Below, piece by piece: positions 53,204-63,310 of a stretch of DNA of 64,000 bases (position 1 is the stretch's first letter; every line of letters begins with the position of its first letter). The position numbers and the translations under genes were made by a program. The notes beneath the pieces were generated by a model. The model was not told the DNA's origin. It saw nothing but the letters and a program-made list of their open reading frames with translations, and made no database searches. The stretch is from Tenacibaculum lutimaris (GTDB lineage: Bacteria > Bacteroidota > Bacteroidia > Flavobacteriales > Flavobacteriaceae): the NCBI RefSeq assembly GCF_003610735.1, contig NZ_RAQM01000008.1, forward strand, positions 1 to 64,000, read 5' to 3'.

Positions 53204-53260
53204 ATGTAGTATTTACTTTTACAGACTATTAATAGAATGTAGTAAAAATAAAATTAAAGA

Positions 53261-56077
53261 ATGAAATTAAAATTACTATACATACTTTTATTGTTTAGTT
53301 ATTTAAGTTTAGCTAAGTCTCTAAACGAAGAAAAAAACACTTCAAATTTTGAGTTAATTAACTTTACAGGAGCGAATAATAAAACAGTACTGTTAAAGCA
53401 TAATTATTTATATGAAGGTATAAGTACAAAAAAAAGCACCTATTTTGTACCTCCAGCAGCTAATTTTACAATTTCAGGAGGATATTGTATTGGTAACATA
53501 GTTACTTTTACAGACAATTCTTCGTCTCCTAATGGAGCTATTGTAAGTTGGGAATGGGATTTTGGTGATGGTACAACTTCTACCGAACAAAACCCAACTC
53601 ATAGTTACACTGACTTGGGTAGTTTTACAATATCATTAAAAGTAACTGATGTTATTGGGGAAACAAATTCTATAACAAAATCCTTTAATGTACAATCACC
53701 AAAAGCTAGGTTTGTTGCTAACCCTACAAGAGGGCAAGCAACACCACATACTGTATTCTTTACAGATCAATCAACATTACCAGATTTATGGTTTTGGGAA
53801 TTTGGTAATGGAAATACTTCCACATCACAAAACCCAATACATACATATACTGCTGCAGGAGATTATACGGTAAACCTTACAGTAAGAGATACTATGAATG
53901 GGTGTGTTGACAAAGCAACAAGTTTAATAAAAATAGTAAAACCAAAAGCACAATTTAGTGTAGATGATACTTTGGGTTGTGGACCTTTTACGGTAAACTT
54001 TACAGATGAATCTACAATAGAAGGAAATGACACAGTGGGAGAATGGTTATGGAATTTTGGAGATGGGAATACTTCTACCGAACAAAATCCTACCCATACT
54101 TACGAATCAGTAGGAGTATATAATGTAAGTTTAACTATTAAAACGGCTATAACAGGATATACAAGAACAGAAACTAAATCAAATTTTATACAAGTTATAG
54201 GTCTCACTCCTGATTTTTCTTCAGATGTAACAACTGGCTGTGCACCTTTAACAGTTAGTTTTACTGATAATACTGTTTTTTATGGTCCATCATCCGACTG
54301 GTTTTGGGATTTTGGAGATGGTACTACGAGTAATGCAACAAGCCCTAAACATACATATACAACAGTAGGTGTTTTTGATGTAAGTTTAACAGTTTCTGAT
54401 ATTGACGGATGTAGTAAAACAATTATAAAAAAAGCATATATAAATACTACAGAAACTATAGCACCTACGGTCTTAATCCAGAATGTAACAGTACCGTTAG
54501 ATGCTTCAGGAGTTGCAACGATAACTGCTGCTGATATAAATAATGGCTCTTATGATAATTGCGAGGTAGCCTCCATGAGTTTAGATAAAACTTCTTTTGA
54601 TTGCTCAGATGTTGGAGCTAATACGGTAACATTAACAGTAACAGACACAAGTGGTAATAGCAACACAGCTACAGCTATAATAACCGTAGAAGATGTAACT
54701 CCACCTACAGCAATATGCCAAGATATTACAGTACAGTTAGATGACACAGGGCAAGTAACAATTATAGCTATAGATATTGATAACGGAAGCACCGACGTTT
54801 GTGGAGTAGCTGCCATGAGTTTAGATAAAACAACGTTCGATTGTACCAATGTAGGAGTAAATAATGTAATCTTAACCGTTGAAGATATCAATGGAAATAC
54901 TAATAGTTGCGGAGCAACAGTAACCGTAGAAGATGTAACTCCACCCGAGGCAATTTGTCAAGATATCACGGTACAATTAGACGCTTCAGGAATTGCAACT
55001 ATTACAGCTATTGATATAGATAATGGTAGTTCAGATGCTTGCGGAATAGCTTCAATGAGTTTAGATAAAACAACTTTTGATTGTAGCAGTGTAGGCATAA
55101 ATACAGTAACCTTAACTGTTGAAGATACCAATGGAAATACTAATAGTTGCGCAGCAACAGTAACCATAGAAGATGTAACTCCACCCGAGGCAATTTGTCA
55201 AGATATCACAGTGCCGTTAGACGCTTCAGGATTTGTAACTATTACAGCTGCTGATATTAATAATGGTAGTTCAGATGCTTGTGGAATAGCTTCAATAAGT
55301 ATAGACAAAACAACTTTTGATTCTACTAATGTGGGAATTAATACGGTAGCCTTTACTGTTGAAGATACCAACGGAAATACAAATACATGCACAGCAATTG
55401 TAACTGTAGAAGATGTTACCCCGCCAATAACTATAACAAAAGATATTGTAGTTAGCTTAGATAGTAATGGAAACGCTATTATTAATCCAGAAGATATAGA
55501 TGATGGGTCTTATGATGCATCAGGAATAGCAAGTATGAGTTTAAGTCAAACAAATTTTAACTGTCCGAATTTAACAGACTATACGGTTACTCTAACAGTT
55601 GTCGATTCCAATGGTTTGTCTAATTCAGAAGAAGCTGTTGTAACTTTTATATCAGATGACCTGGATAATGATTTAATAGCAGATGTGTGCGATGATGATA
55701 TAGATGGTGATGGAGTATTAAATATAAATGATAATTGTCCAAGAATATCAAATCCAGATCAAAAAGATTTAGATAAAAACGGAATAGGAGATGTGTGTGA
55801 CTCGTCTGATTTGTCAGTATCTAATGGATTTTCACCTAATGGAGATGGAGTAAATGATACGTTTATTATACAAGGATTACATAACTATCCCAACAATAGG
55901 TTAGAGGTATATAATAGATGGGGGAACAGAGTGTATCGTTCTTATAATTATCAAAACAATTGGAATGCTATTGGAAACAAACAAGATAAAAAACTTCCGG
56001 TAGGAGCTTATTTCTACGTATTAAATATAGAAGGGGATAAAAGAATATTAAAAGGGTGGGTTTATATAAATTACTAA
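53261..56077 (+). CDS. Multi-domain surface protein: PKD, HYR-like and TSP3 repeats, T9SS type B substrate
   Basis: The 938-residue protein starts with a signal peptide (to ~residue 20). Four PKD domains follow (~70-395, each with a W-x-WDFGDG-type motif such as [20 protein letters not shown]), then five HYR-like repeats of 79-80 residues (~398-798). A calcium-binding thrombospondin type 3 segment (~800-853, [19 protein letters not shown]) and a C-terminal gliding-motility-associated sorting domain ([32 protein letters not shown]) end the chain. It is exported by T9SS and probably anchored at the surface as an adhesin. A PorP/SprF gene follows 9 bp later, and a hybrid regulator is divergent. 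Confidence 0.92.
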   Translation: MKLKLLYILLLFSYLSLAKSLNEEKNTSNFELINFTGANNKTVLLKHNYLYEGISTKKSTYFVPPAANFTISGGYCIGNIVTFTDNSSSPNGAIVSWEWDFGDGTTSTEQNPTHSYTDLGSFTISLKVTDVIGETNSITKSFNVQSPKARFVANPTRGQATPHTVFFTDQSTLPDLWFWEFGNGNTSTSQNPIHTYTAAGDYTVNLTVRDTMNGCVDKATSLIKIVKPKAQFSVDDTLGCGPFTVNFTDESTIEGNDTVGEWLWNFGDGNTSTEQNPTHTYESVGVYNVSLTIKTAITGYTRTETKSNFIQVIGLTPDFSSDVTTGCAPLTVSFTDNTVFYGPSSDWFWDFGDGTTSNATSPKHTYTTVGVFDVSLTVSDIDGCSKTIIKKAYINTTETIAPTVLIQNVTVPLDASGVATITAADINNGSYDNCEVASMSLDKTSFDCSDVGANTVTLTVTDTSGNSNTATAIITVEDVTPPTAICQDITVQLDDTGQVTIIAIDIDNGSTDVCGVAAMSLDKTTFDCTNVGVNNVILTVEDINGNTNSCGATVTVEDVTPPEAICQDITVQLDASGIATITAIDIDNGSSDACGIASMSLDKTTFDCSSVGINTVTLTVEDTNGNTNSCAATVTIEDVTPPEAICQDITVPLDASGFVTITAADINNGSSDACGIASISIDKTTFDSTNVGINTVAFTVEDTNGNTNTCTAIVTVEDVTPPITITKDIVVSLDSNGNAIINPEDIDDGSYDASGIASMSLSQTNFNCPNLTDYTVTLTVVDSNGLSNSEEAVVTFISDDLDNDLIADVCDDDIDGDGVLNINDNCPRISNPDQKDLDKNGIGDVCDSSDLSVSNGFSPNGDGVNDTFIIQGLHNYPNNRLEVYNRWGNRVYRSYNYQNNWNAIGNKQDKKLPVGAYFYVLNIEGDKRILKGWVYINY
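54452..55648 (+). repeat. Five HYR-like tandem repeats (237-240 bp) in the second adhesin
   Basis: Units begin at 54452, 54689, 54929, 55169 and 55409; units 2-5 start with codons for EDVTPP. They are more diverged than the 249-bp repeats of the first adhesin, so they are an older expansion. Confidence 0.9.
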
Positions 56078-56086
56078 ACAAAATAA

Positions 56087-57022
56087 ATGAATTTAATAAA
56101 TAAAATAAGTGTATTATTATTTGCAATAGTAGGTGTTAATACAGCATATAGTCAACAAGAACCATTATACTCTCAGTATTATAACAATTTTACTTTATTA
56201 AATCCTGCTTACGCCGGAACACATGATTTTTTTACTGTAACATCAAGTGTAAGAAGTCAATGGGTAAATGAACCAGAGAGTCCAAGAACAGGTTCTTTAT
56301 CTTTTCATGGAGGACTTGGAAATAATATAGGTTTCGGACTTTCTGCTGTGTTTGATAAAGTTTACGTACTAAGCGAAACGCATTTGTATGCAGATGTATC
56401 TTATGCGATTAAAACTTCAGAAAAATCAATGCTTTCTTTTGGGTTAAAAGGAGGCGGAAGTTTTGTAAATGTAGATTTATTAAGTTTAGGAATTACTGAT
56501 GATGTATTATTTAGCGAAAACATAAATGACTTTAAGCCAAATATAGGTGCAGGAGCTTTCTTTTATACCAATCAATTTTATATTAGTTTGTCTGCTTTGA
56601 ACTTATTAGGAAATAAATTTTATGATAGAAGTGACGGTTTAATAACATCTGCTACTGATAATATGATTATCTATTTATCGTCTGGTTATAATTTTAAACT
56701 CAATGAATATTTAAGTGTAAAACCTTCATTTTTAACAAGATATACAAAAGGAGCTCCTTGGTCTACAGATGTTTCTTTGGCAGTTTTATTTAATAAACAA
56801 ATAGAATTAGGGGTATCACATCGTTTAGGTGATTCTTTTGCAGGACTATTTCAGGTAAGAATAAAAGACAACATTCGATTAGGATATAGTTATGAAAGCT
56901 ATTTATCAAATGCGAGTCCATACAATAGTGGTTCACATGAAATAAGTGTAGCGTTCGATTTAGGAAAAACAGAAGCAAAAAGAAACAAAAGAAAGCCTCC
57001 GTTTTATTGGGATGGAAATTAA
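56087..57022 (+). CDS. PorP/SprF family type IX secretion outer-membrane protein (second copy)
   Basis: The 311-residue protein has a signal peptide (cleavage near AYSQQ) and the family signature QYYNNFTLLNPAYAGTH with SQW (RSQWVNEPESPRTGSLSFHG). The rest is beta-barrel, ending with GSHEISVAFDLGK. It is a paralogue of the protein at 3054, similar in length and motifs but clearly diverged. It lies 9 bp after the second adhesin gene, so it is probably the dedicated outer-membrane partner for that substrate. No OmpA/PorE-like gene follows, unlike the first locus. Confidence 0.92.
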   Translation: MNLINKISVLLFAIVGVNTAYSQQEPLYSQYYNNFTLLNPAYAGTHDFFTVTSSVRSQWVNEPESPRTGSLSFHGGLGNNIGFGLSAVFDKVYVLSETHLYADVSYAIKTSEKSMLSFGLKGGGSFVNVDLLSLGITDDVLFSENINDFKPNIGAGAFFYTNQFYISLSALNLLGNKFYDRSDGLITSATDNMIIYLSSGYNFKLNEYLSVKPSFLTRYTKGAPWSTDVSLAVLFNKQIELGVSHRLGDSFAGLFQVRIKDNIRLGYSYESYLSNASPYNSGSHEISVAFDLGKTEAKRNKRKPPFYWDGN

Positions 57023-57083
57023 AACAAAGCTAACTAAAACCAATAAAAGATGAAAAATGAGGGTGGATAAAATTTCAATCTAT

Positions 57084-57635
57084 TTATTCGTCCTCATTAA
57101 TAACTTCAAAAAAACTAAAAACATTCCCTCCGTAGCGTTTATCATAACTGTGATTTGGATGCTTGGTTAAATCGGTATGTTTAGAGTGTTCTATAATTAA
57201 AACACCATCTTCATTTAGTAAATCACGTTCAAAAATAACATCAGCTATTTTTAAGAATTGCGCTTCTTCAAAATCATATGGTGGATCAGCAAAAATAACA
57301 TCCGTTTTTAGCGGAGTTTTTTCTAAAAACTTATATACGTCGCTCTTGTAGCTAGTAATATCCATATCTAACTCCTTAGAAGTTTGATTAATAAACTTGA
57401 TACAAGCAAAATGAGCATCAACAGCATATATAGTTTCTGTGCCCCTTGAGGCAAATTCGTAACTGATGTTTCCTGTTCCTGCAAATAAATCTAATACTGA
57501 AATATTATCAAAATAATACAAATTATTTAAGATGTTAAATAACGATTCTTTAGCCATGTCGGTTGTAGGTCGTACAGGTAAGTTTTTAGGAGCAGAAATT
57601 CTTTTACTTTTATATTTTCCAGAAATAATTCGCAT
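57084..57635 (-). CDS. rsmD: 16S rRNA (guanine-966 N2)-methyltransferase
   Basis: The 183 residues match RsmD: N-terminal MRIISGKYKSKRISAPKNLPVRPTTD, then SAM-binding motif I VLDLFAGTGNISYEFASRG and catalytic ADPPYDF. The enzyme methylates G966 of 16S rRNA in the assembled small subunit. Its ATG overlaps the stop codon of the DUF3822 gene by one base (TAATG), so the two are translationally coupled. Confidence 0.94.
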   Translation of the reverse strand: MRIISGKYKSKRISAPKNLPVRPTTDMAKESLFNILNNLYYFDNISVLDLFAGTGNISYEFASRGTETIYAVDAHFACIKFINQTSKELDMDITSYKSDVYKFLEKTPLKTDVIFADPPYDFEEAQFLKIADVIFERDLLNEDGVLIIEHSKHTDLTKHPNHSYDKRYGGNVFSFFEVINEDE

Positions 57636-58474
57636 TAGGCAATAAGTATAAAGTTTGAATGGTTCGAAAAATCATCACTATCAGCAAAGAAATTATCAAT
57701 AGGATTCATAAAGTGAATATTTCGAACGTAAGTATAGGTTATGATGTACAACTCTGATTCTTTTTCAATATCACCAATAAAAGTTAATTGAAAATTGTTT
57801 GGATCCATTTGTAATTGTTCAGCAGTAAAAAGTATGTAGTATATAAAATCTTCTTTACTACTGTATGAAAAAGAGTTATAAAATATAAGTTTTCCTTCTT
57901 TACAAACAACAACATCTATATCGTTTGGAGAAACATGTACAAAGAATTGTTGTTCAGAGTTTTCTTGAGAATAGGAGAGAAGTTTGTCTATTAACACGGT
58001 AGAATGGTGTTTGTATTCAAACTCTCCAAAATTTTGAAACAGGTAGTTATTAATATTTACATAAGGTATATAAACTGTGTTAGCAGCTATAATGTTATGC
58101 AAGTCATAAGTAATAAAATCTGTTTTTAAGGTTTTTACAGTATATTTTAAATACGGAGCTAAATTGTTTCGGTCAAAAAGTTTATTAGGTACGAGTGTAG
58201 CTAAATTATTTTGATGAATGGCAAAAACAGAAGAAAAGTCTTGTTGTAAATCTTTATCGGTATTAAAAATACGTATAATTTCTTCTAGCAGTAACTCAGG
58301 AGAAGTGATTGAAGCTGGAAAAGCATACTTAGTAAAAAGTAACGGAGCTTTATTCTCTGAGTTAGAAATACAAAAAGAAAATCCATCCAAACTAAATTGG
58401 ATGGATAGATCTTTATAATGCGCTATAGCGCTTGTTTTTTTAGTCTTCTTTTGCAATTGCTTCACCTTTATCAT
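57635..58474 (-). CDS. DUF3822 family protein
   Basis: I place the start at ATG 58474 (279 residues). The open frame also has ATG at 58510, but that would overlap the upstream gene by 71 bp and add a hydrophobic segment unlike the family. GTG or TTG a few codons further in are also possible. The sequence from HYKDLSIQFSLDGFSFCISN onward matches DUF3822, a Bacteroidetes family with an actin-like (ASKHA-type) two-lobed appearance: VFAIHQNNLATLVPNKLFD, then YVPYVNINNYLFQNFGEFEYKH in part. The function is unknown. The family usually sits before rsmD, as here. Confidence 0.8.
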   Translation of the reverse strand: MIKVKQLQKKTKKTSAIAHYKDLSIQFSLDGFSFCISNSENKAPLLFTKYAFPASITSPELLLEEIIRIFNTDKDLQQDFSSVFAIHQNNLATLVPNKLFDRNNLAPYLKYTVKTLKTDFITYDLHNIIAANTVYIPYVNINNYLFQNFGEFEYKHHSTVLIDKLLSYSQENSEQQFFVHVSPNDIDVVVCKEGKLIFYNSFSYSSKEDFIYYILFTAEQLQMDPNNFQLTFIGDIEKESELYIITYTYVRNIHFMNPIDNFFADSDDFSNHSNFILIA

Positions 58475-59174
58475 AAAAAGGAGGCCAATTACCACCAGTA
58501 GTAACTTCATTTAAAGAACCTACAGAAACAAATTCACCTTTAATTTGATCAGATTCAATAGCTTCTAATTCAGCTTTGATTAAAGAAGGATTCATACCAG
58601 TTAAAATAGGCTTTTTTGAAACTTTAGCTTCAAATACAGGAACTTCTAATCCAGCCACTTTTTCAACTCTACCAGTAGCTAATTCAAATTGCTTATCAGT
58701 ACCAGGTACGCTAAACATGTTTTTATAATCTTTACCTTCAAAGTATTTTAAAACAGGCTCGTATCCAATAGTATCAACTTGTTTTTTAGAAACTTTTACT
58801 TTAATTCCACCACCTCTGTCTTCTTCTACTTCAATGTTTTTAGTTTCTGTTAAAGCTAATTTACCATTTTCAACAAACTTAACTAAAGAATCTTTACTGT
58901 TAGTATATGTTCCGTAAACCTCTTTATATTTTACTTCGGCATCACGAATTAATTTTAAGTTCTCAATAACTTTAGCATAACGCACTTTCTTGTCTTTGTT
59001 AAATTTAATAGGCTCCATAATACCACCGTAAATTTTATATACTAAAAAGACAGTTGCACCTAAAAGTAATATTGAAACTAACCATCTCATTTTTAGAGGT
59101 ACAAATTTAACTACAAGTACAGCTAAAAGAAAAGCAACCACTACAGCTACTAAAATCATTAATAATAAATTCAT
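58440..59174 (-). CDS. Conserved membrane protein of unknown function, upstream of DUF3822-rsmD
   Basis: The 244-residue protein has two N-terminal membrane helices (~4-26, ~31-50). A periplasmic or cytosolic part follows with a pseudopilin-like helix (IENLKLIRDAEVKYKEVYGTYTN) and an acidic beta domain with ITxxxx-type strands (GGGIKVKVSKKQVDTIGYEP). It ends NWPPFYDKGEAIAKED. I do not recognise a named family. The YGTY segment resembles the start of type II pseudopilin helices but no prepilin cleavage site was seen. Its 3' end overlaps the start of the DUF3822 gene. Confidence 0.7.
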   Translation of the reverse strand: MNLLLMILVAVVVAFLLAVLVVKFVPLKMRWLVSILLLGATVFLVYKIYGGIMEPIKFNKDKKVRYAKVIENLKLIRDAEVKYKEVYGTYTNSKDSLVKFVENGKLALTETKNIEVEEDRGGGIKVKVSKKQVDTIGYEPVLKYFEGKDYKNMFSVPGTDKQFELATGRVEKVAGLEVPVFEAKVSKKPILTGMNPSLIKAELEAIESDQIKGEFVSVGSLNEVTTGGNWPPFYDKGEAIAKED

Positions 59175-59254
59175 TTTTTTAATTTTTAATATATGATATT
59201 CGCAAATCTACAATTTTTTTTCAATGATGAAAATAATTATTTTGTAAATACATT

Positions 59255-59262
59255 TATCTTTG
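59255..59262 (+). promoter_or_regulatory. -7 box (TATCTTTG) for RecD-like helicase gene
   Basis: An exact TAnnTTTG, 15 bp before the helicase start codon, in the divergent gap. Confidence 0.6.
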
Positions 59263-59277
59263 AGCATTATTTAAAAT

Positions 59278-60705
59278 ATGATACAAACCGCCCCAAAATT
59301 CTACAAAGAGATACTACAAAAATTTCCTTATACACCCACACAAAAGCAAAGTGAGTTATTAAATGTTCTAACAAACTTTATTTTTTCTGATGATAATCGT
59401 GCGTTATTTTTATTAAAAGGGTATGCGGGAACAGGAAAAACTACTATTATAAGTACTGTGGTTCATAATTTATGGAAGATTGGTCAAAAAGCAGTTTTAT
59501 TGGCTCCTACAGGGCGTGCAGCTAAAGTGATTTCAGGGTACTCTAACCGACAAGCGTTTACCATTCATAAAAAAATATATTTTCCAAAGAAGCAAAGTAG
59601 TGGAGGTGTAAGTTTTGTTATGCAACCTAATAAACATACAGATACTCTTTTTATTATTGATGAAGCTTCGATGATTTCAGATGAAAAGCAGAATGCAAAA
59701 TTGTTTGAAAATGGCTCGTTATTGGATGATTTAATCTCTTACGTGTACTCAGGAAAAAATTGTAAAATTATATTTATAGGTGATACAGCTCAGTTACCAC
59801 CAGTTAAATTAACGATGAGTCCTGCGTTAGAAGCAGATAACTTATCGTTTGAGTTTAATAAAGAAGTTACCGAGATAGAGTTAGATGAAGTAGTAAGACA
59901 AGAAGAAGGTTCTGGTATTTTAGCGAATGCAACAGACTTACGCTTACTAATTCAGAACGATTCAACACACTTTCAGTTTGATGTAAATTATCCTGATATT
60001 ATTCGCTTACAAGATGGTTATGATATTCAAGATGCCATAACAATGGCTTACGATGGAGATATTGGAGTAGAAGATACTGCTATTATTGTACGTTCTAACA
60101 AAAGAGCCAATCAATATAATCAACAGATACGAACGAAAATTCGTGGACAAGAAAATGAGATTTCTACAGGAGATTATGTAATGGTAGTAAAAAACAACTA
60201 CTACTGGTTAAAAGACTCTTCTTCAGCAGGGTTTATTGCTAATGGTGATATTTGTGAAGTAATGCGTATTAATGCAATTAAAGAGTTATATGGGTTCAAA
60301 TTTGCTGAAGTAGAAGTTCGTATGATTGATTATCCTGATATGAAGGCTTTTGAAACCGTTTTACTCTTAGATACTCTTACAAGTGAAAGTCCATCATTAA
60401 CGTATGAAGAATCGAACCGTTTGTATGAAGCTGTAAAGGAGGATTTTGCGCACGAAAAATCAAAGTATAAGCAGTTTATGGGAGTGAAAAAGAATAAATA
60501 CTTTAATGCGCTTCAAGTGAAATTTTCATATGCAATGACTTGTCACAAGTCACAAGGAGGGCAGTGGAAAACGGTGTTTATAGAGCAACCGTATTTACCA
60601 GATGGCGCTTCGGTTGAGTATTTACGTTGGTTATACACCGCAGTTACGCGTGCACAGGAAAAATTGTATTTGATAGGGTTTAAAGATGAGTACTTTTTAG
60701 ATTAA
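59278..60705 (+). CDS. RecD2-like superfamily 1 helicase
   Basis: The 475 residues contain SF1 helicase motifs: KGYAGTGKTTII (Walker A), APTGRAAKVIS (Ia), FIIDEASMIS (II), FIGDTAQLPPVK (III), ATAVxRSNKRAN-like IIVRSNKRANQ (IV), and a UvrD_C_2-type end (YAMTCHKSQGGQWKTVFIE, LYTAVTRAQEKLYLIGF). It is shorter than full RecD2 and lacks its long N-terminal domain, as do many Bacteroidetes 'AAA family ATPase' proteins of this type. A DNA repair or recombination role (5'-3' helicase) is inferred from family. It stands alone with its own promoter. Confidence 0.88.
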   Translation: MIQTAPKFYKEILQKFPYTPTQKQSELLNVLTNFIFSDDNRALFLLKGYAGTGKTTIISTVVHNLWKIGQKAVLLAPTGRAAKVISGYSNRQAFTIHKKIYFPKKQSSGGVSFVMQPNKHTDTLFIIDEASMISDEKQNAKLFENGSLLDDLISYVYSGKNCKIIFIGDTAQLPPVKLTMSPALEADNLSFEFNKEVTEIELDEVVRQEEGSGILANATDLRLLIQNDSTHFQFDVNYPDIIRLQDGYDIQDAITMAYDGDIGVEDTAIIVRSNKRANQYNQQIRTKIRGQENEISTGDYVMVVKNNYYWLKDSSSAGFIANGDICEVMRINAIKELYGFKFAEVEVRMIDYPDMKAFETVLLLDTLTSESPSLTYEESNRLYEAVKEDFAHEKSKYKQFMGVKKNKYFNALQVKFSYAMTCHKSQGGQWKTVFIEQPYLPDGASVEYLRWLYTAVTRAQEKLYLIGFKDEYFLD

Positions 60706-60775
60706 TGAACAGTCTTTTATTTTCCTTTAAACGTTAGCATTTTGTTAATGTAACTCGTTTTTTCGTTAAAAAAGT

Positions 60776-60783
60776 TACATTTG
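60776..60783 (+). promoter_or_regulatory. -7 box (TACATTTG) for PIG-L gene
   Basis: An exact TAnnTTTG, 22 bp before the PIG-L start codon. Confidence 0.58.
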
Positions 60784-60805
60784 TGTAGTATTCAAACTAT
60801 TAAAA

Positions 60806-63310
60806 ATGCACAAAAAAGTACTGTTTTCTCTTTCTTTTTTATTGATTTCACTAACAATAAACGCACAAAAGCCACAAAAGTTAACTTCTAATCAGATTTA
60901 CGAAAAAATACAAAAACTAAACTTTTTAGGTTCAGCTTTGTATATAGCAGCACATCCTGATGATGAAAATACACGATTAATTTCCTATTTATCGAATCAT
61001 GAAAATGCAAGAACTGCATATTTATCGTTAACTCGTGGTGATGGTGGTCAAAACTTGATTGGTCCAGAAATGCGTGAATTATTGGGAGTAATCCGTACAC
61101 AAGAACTTTTAGCAGCAAGAGGAGTAGATGGAGGAGAACAACGTTTTTCTAGAGCAAACGACTTTGGGTATTCAAAGCATCCTGATGAAACTTTAGAAAT
61201 TTGGAATAAAGATAAAGTGTTAGCTGATGTAGTTTGGGCAATTCGTACTTTCAAACCAGATGTTATAATTAACCGTTTTAACCACAGAACGCCAGGTTCT
61301 ACGCATGGACATCATACATCTTCGGCAATGTTAAGTGTTGAAGCATTTGATTTGGCGGCTGATAAAACAAAATACCCGGAGCAGTTGCAGTATACGAGTA
61401 CATGGCAACCTAATAGACTTTTTTTTAATACTTCGTGGTGGTTTTATGGAAGTGAAGAAGCTTTTGAAAAGGCTGATAAAAGAAAAATGCTAAATTTTGA
61501 TATTGGGACATATTATCCCTTAAAAGGATTGTCAAATAACGAGGTAGCTGCCATTGCGAGTAGTCAACATTTATGTCAAGGATTTGGTAGATTAACAACC
61601 AGAGGAAGTCAAACCGAGTATGTTGAGTTTTTAAAAGGAAATTTTCCGAAGGATAAAAAAGATATTTTTTCAGGAATCAATACTACTTGGAATCGTATTG
61701 AAGGAGGAGGAGAAATTGGAGCTATTTTATATAAAATTGAAGGTAATTTCGATTTTGTAAATCCTTCAAAACATCTACCAGAATTGTTACAAGCGTATAA
61801 AATGGTTAGACAATTAAAAGATTCACATTGGAGAGCTATTAAAACCAAAGAGTTAAATGAAATTATTAAAGCTTGTGCTGGTTTGTATATAGAAGCATCA
61901 GCTGTAAGTTCTAGCGCAACTCCTAGTAGTACGATTGATGTAGACTTTGAAGTACTAAATAGAAGTGCTATTTCTATGGAGTTATCGTCAATTACTATCC
62001 TTCCTGAAGGGAAAAATATCAAAAAAGAACTAGATTTAGCTCCTAATAGTAAACAAAACTTTAAAAATAAAATTAATATAGGTAAAGATGTTTCTTACTC
62101 TTCACCGTATTGGTTAAATACTCCTTGGGACTTGGGTATGTATAAGGTAAACGACCAAAAATTAATTGGAAATCCAGAATCTCCAAGACCTATTCAAATT
62201 CAATACAACCTTATAATTGAAGATCAACCGATTGCTTATACTATTCCGGTAGTGCACAGATACGCTAAAAGCGATGTTGGAGAAATCTATGAGCCTTTTG
62301 AGGTTTTACCAAAAGTAACTACAAAATTAAATGATAAAGTATTAATTTTTGCTACTACGGAAGCTCAAAAAATTTCTGTTGAAGTAAGGGCAGGGGAGAC
62401 AAATATTAAAGGAAAAGTAAGCTTACAAGCTCCAAAAGGATGGAAAGTGTCTCCAACAGCAGTAGATTTTTCAATTGCACAAAAAGGAGATATTCAATTT
62501 GTAGATTTTATGGTAACTCCTACACAAAACGAATCAGAGGGAGCGTTAAAAGCGATTGTTACAGTAGATGGTAAAACTTACGATAAAGAATTGATAGAAA
62601 TCAATTATAATCATATTCCAAAGCAATCAGTATTGTTACCATCACAAGCAAAAGTGGTTCGTTTAAATATTGAAAAGAATGGAAAACGAATAGGTTATAT
62701 TCAAGGCTCTGGTGATGCTATTCCAGAAAATTTACAGCAAATTGGTTACGAAGTAACGGAATTGAATGTAAATGAAATAAACGGTAATTTAAATCAATTT
62801 GATGCTGTAGTTATTGGTATTCGTGCTTATAATACGAATAAAGAATTACAGTTTAAGCAGAAGTATTTGTTAGAGTATGTAAAAAATGGTGGAAACTTAA
62901 TAGTTCAATACAATACAAATAGAGGAGTAGATGTACAAGCTCCGTATGAATTACAATTGTCAAGAGATAGAGTAACTGATGAACATTCTAGAGTAACCTT
63001 GTTAGCTAAAGAACATTCAATTTTAAATTATCCGAATAAAATTTCGGAAGCTGATTTTGAAGGATGGGTTCAAGAACGCGGGTTGTATTTTCCTAATAAA
63101 TGGAGCGCTGAATACACACCGATATTATCAATGCACGATAAAGGAGAACCTGCTAGAGATGGAAGTTTATTAGTTGCTAAATACGGAAAAGGAAACTATA
63201 TCTATACCGGATTAAGCTTTTTTAGAGAATTACCCGCAGGAGTACCCGGAGCTTATAAGTTATTTGCGAATTTGTTATCCGTAAAAGAAAATTCTGTTGA
63301 TGAAAATTAA
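60806..63310 (+). CDS. Secreted PIG-L family deacetylase
   Basis: The 834-residue protein has a signal peptide (cleavage near residue 20, INAQK). An N-terminal PIG-L/LmbE deacetylase domain (~38-330) shows the metal and catalytic motif AAHPDDEN (His50, Asp52, Asp53), TRGDGGQNLIGPE, and HGHHTSS carrying another metal-ligand His. C-terminal beta domains (~355-620) and a ThuA/GATase-like domain (~630-834, DAVVIGIRAYNTN, GGNLIVQYNTN) follow. The enzyme presumably removes an N-acetyl group from a sugar derivative in the periplasm or outside. The large C-terminal part is typical of the Bacteroidetes type. Its last bases overlap the next gene. Confidence 0.9.
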   Translation: MHKKVLFSLSFLLISLTINAQKPQKLTSNQIYEKIQKLNFLGSALYIAAHPDDENTRLISYLSNHENARTAYLSLTRGDGGQNLIGPEMRELLGVIRTQELLAARGVDGGEQRFSRANDFGYSKHPDETLEIWNKDKVLADVVWAIRTFKPDVIINRFNHRTPGSTHGHHTSSAMLSVEAFDLAADKTKYPEQLQYTSTWQPNRLFFNTSWWFYGSEEAFEKADKRKMLNFDIGTYYPLKGLSNNEVAAIASSQHLCQGFGRLTTRGSQTEYVEFLKGNFPKDKKDIFSGINTTWNRIEGGGEIGAILYKIEGNFDFVNPSKHLPELLQAYKMVRQLKDSHWRAIKTKELNEIIKACAGLYIEASAVSSSATPSSTIDVDFEVLNRSAISMELSSITILPEGKNIKKELDLAPNSKQNFKNKINIGKDVSYSSPYWLNTPWDLGMYKVNDQKLIGNPESPRPIQIQYNLIIEDQPIAYTIPVVHRYAKSDVGEIYEPFEVLPKVTTKLNDKVLIFATTEAQKISVEVRAGETNIKGKVSLQAPKGWKVSPTAVDFSIAQKGDIQFVDFMVTPTQNESEGALKAIVTVDGKTYDKELIEINYNHIPKQSVLLPSQAKVVRLNIEKNGKRIGYIQGSGDAIPENLQQIGYEVTELNVNEINGNLNQFDAVVIGIRAYNTNKELQFKQKYLLEYVKNGGNLIVQYNTNRGVDVQAPYELQLSRDRVTDEHSRVTLLAKEHSILNYPNKISEADFEGWVQERGLYFPNKWSAEYTPILSMHDKGEPARDGSLLVAKYGKGNYIYTGLSFFRELPAGVPGAYKLFANLLSVKENSVDEN

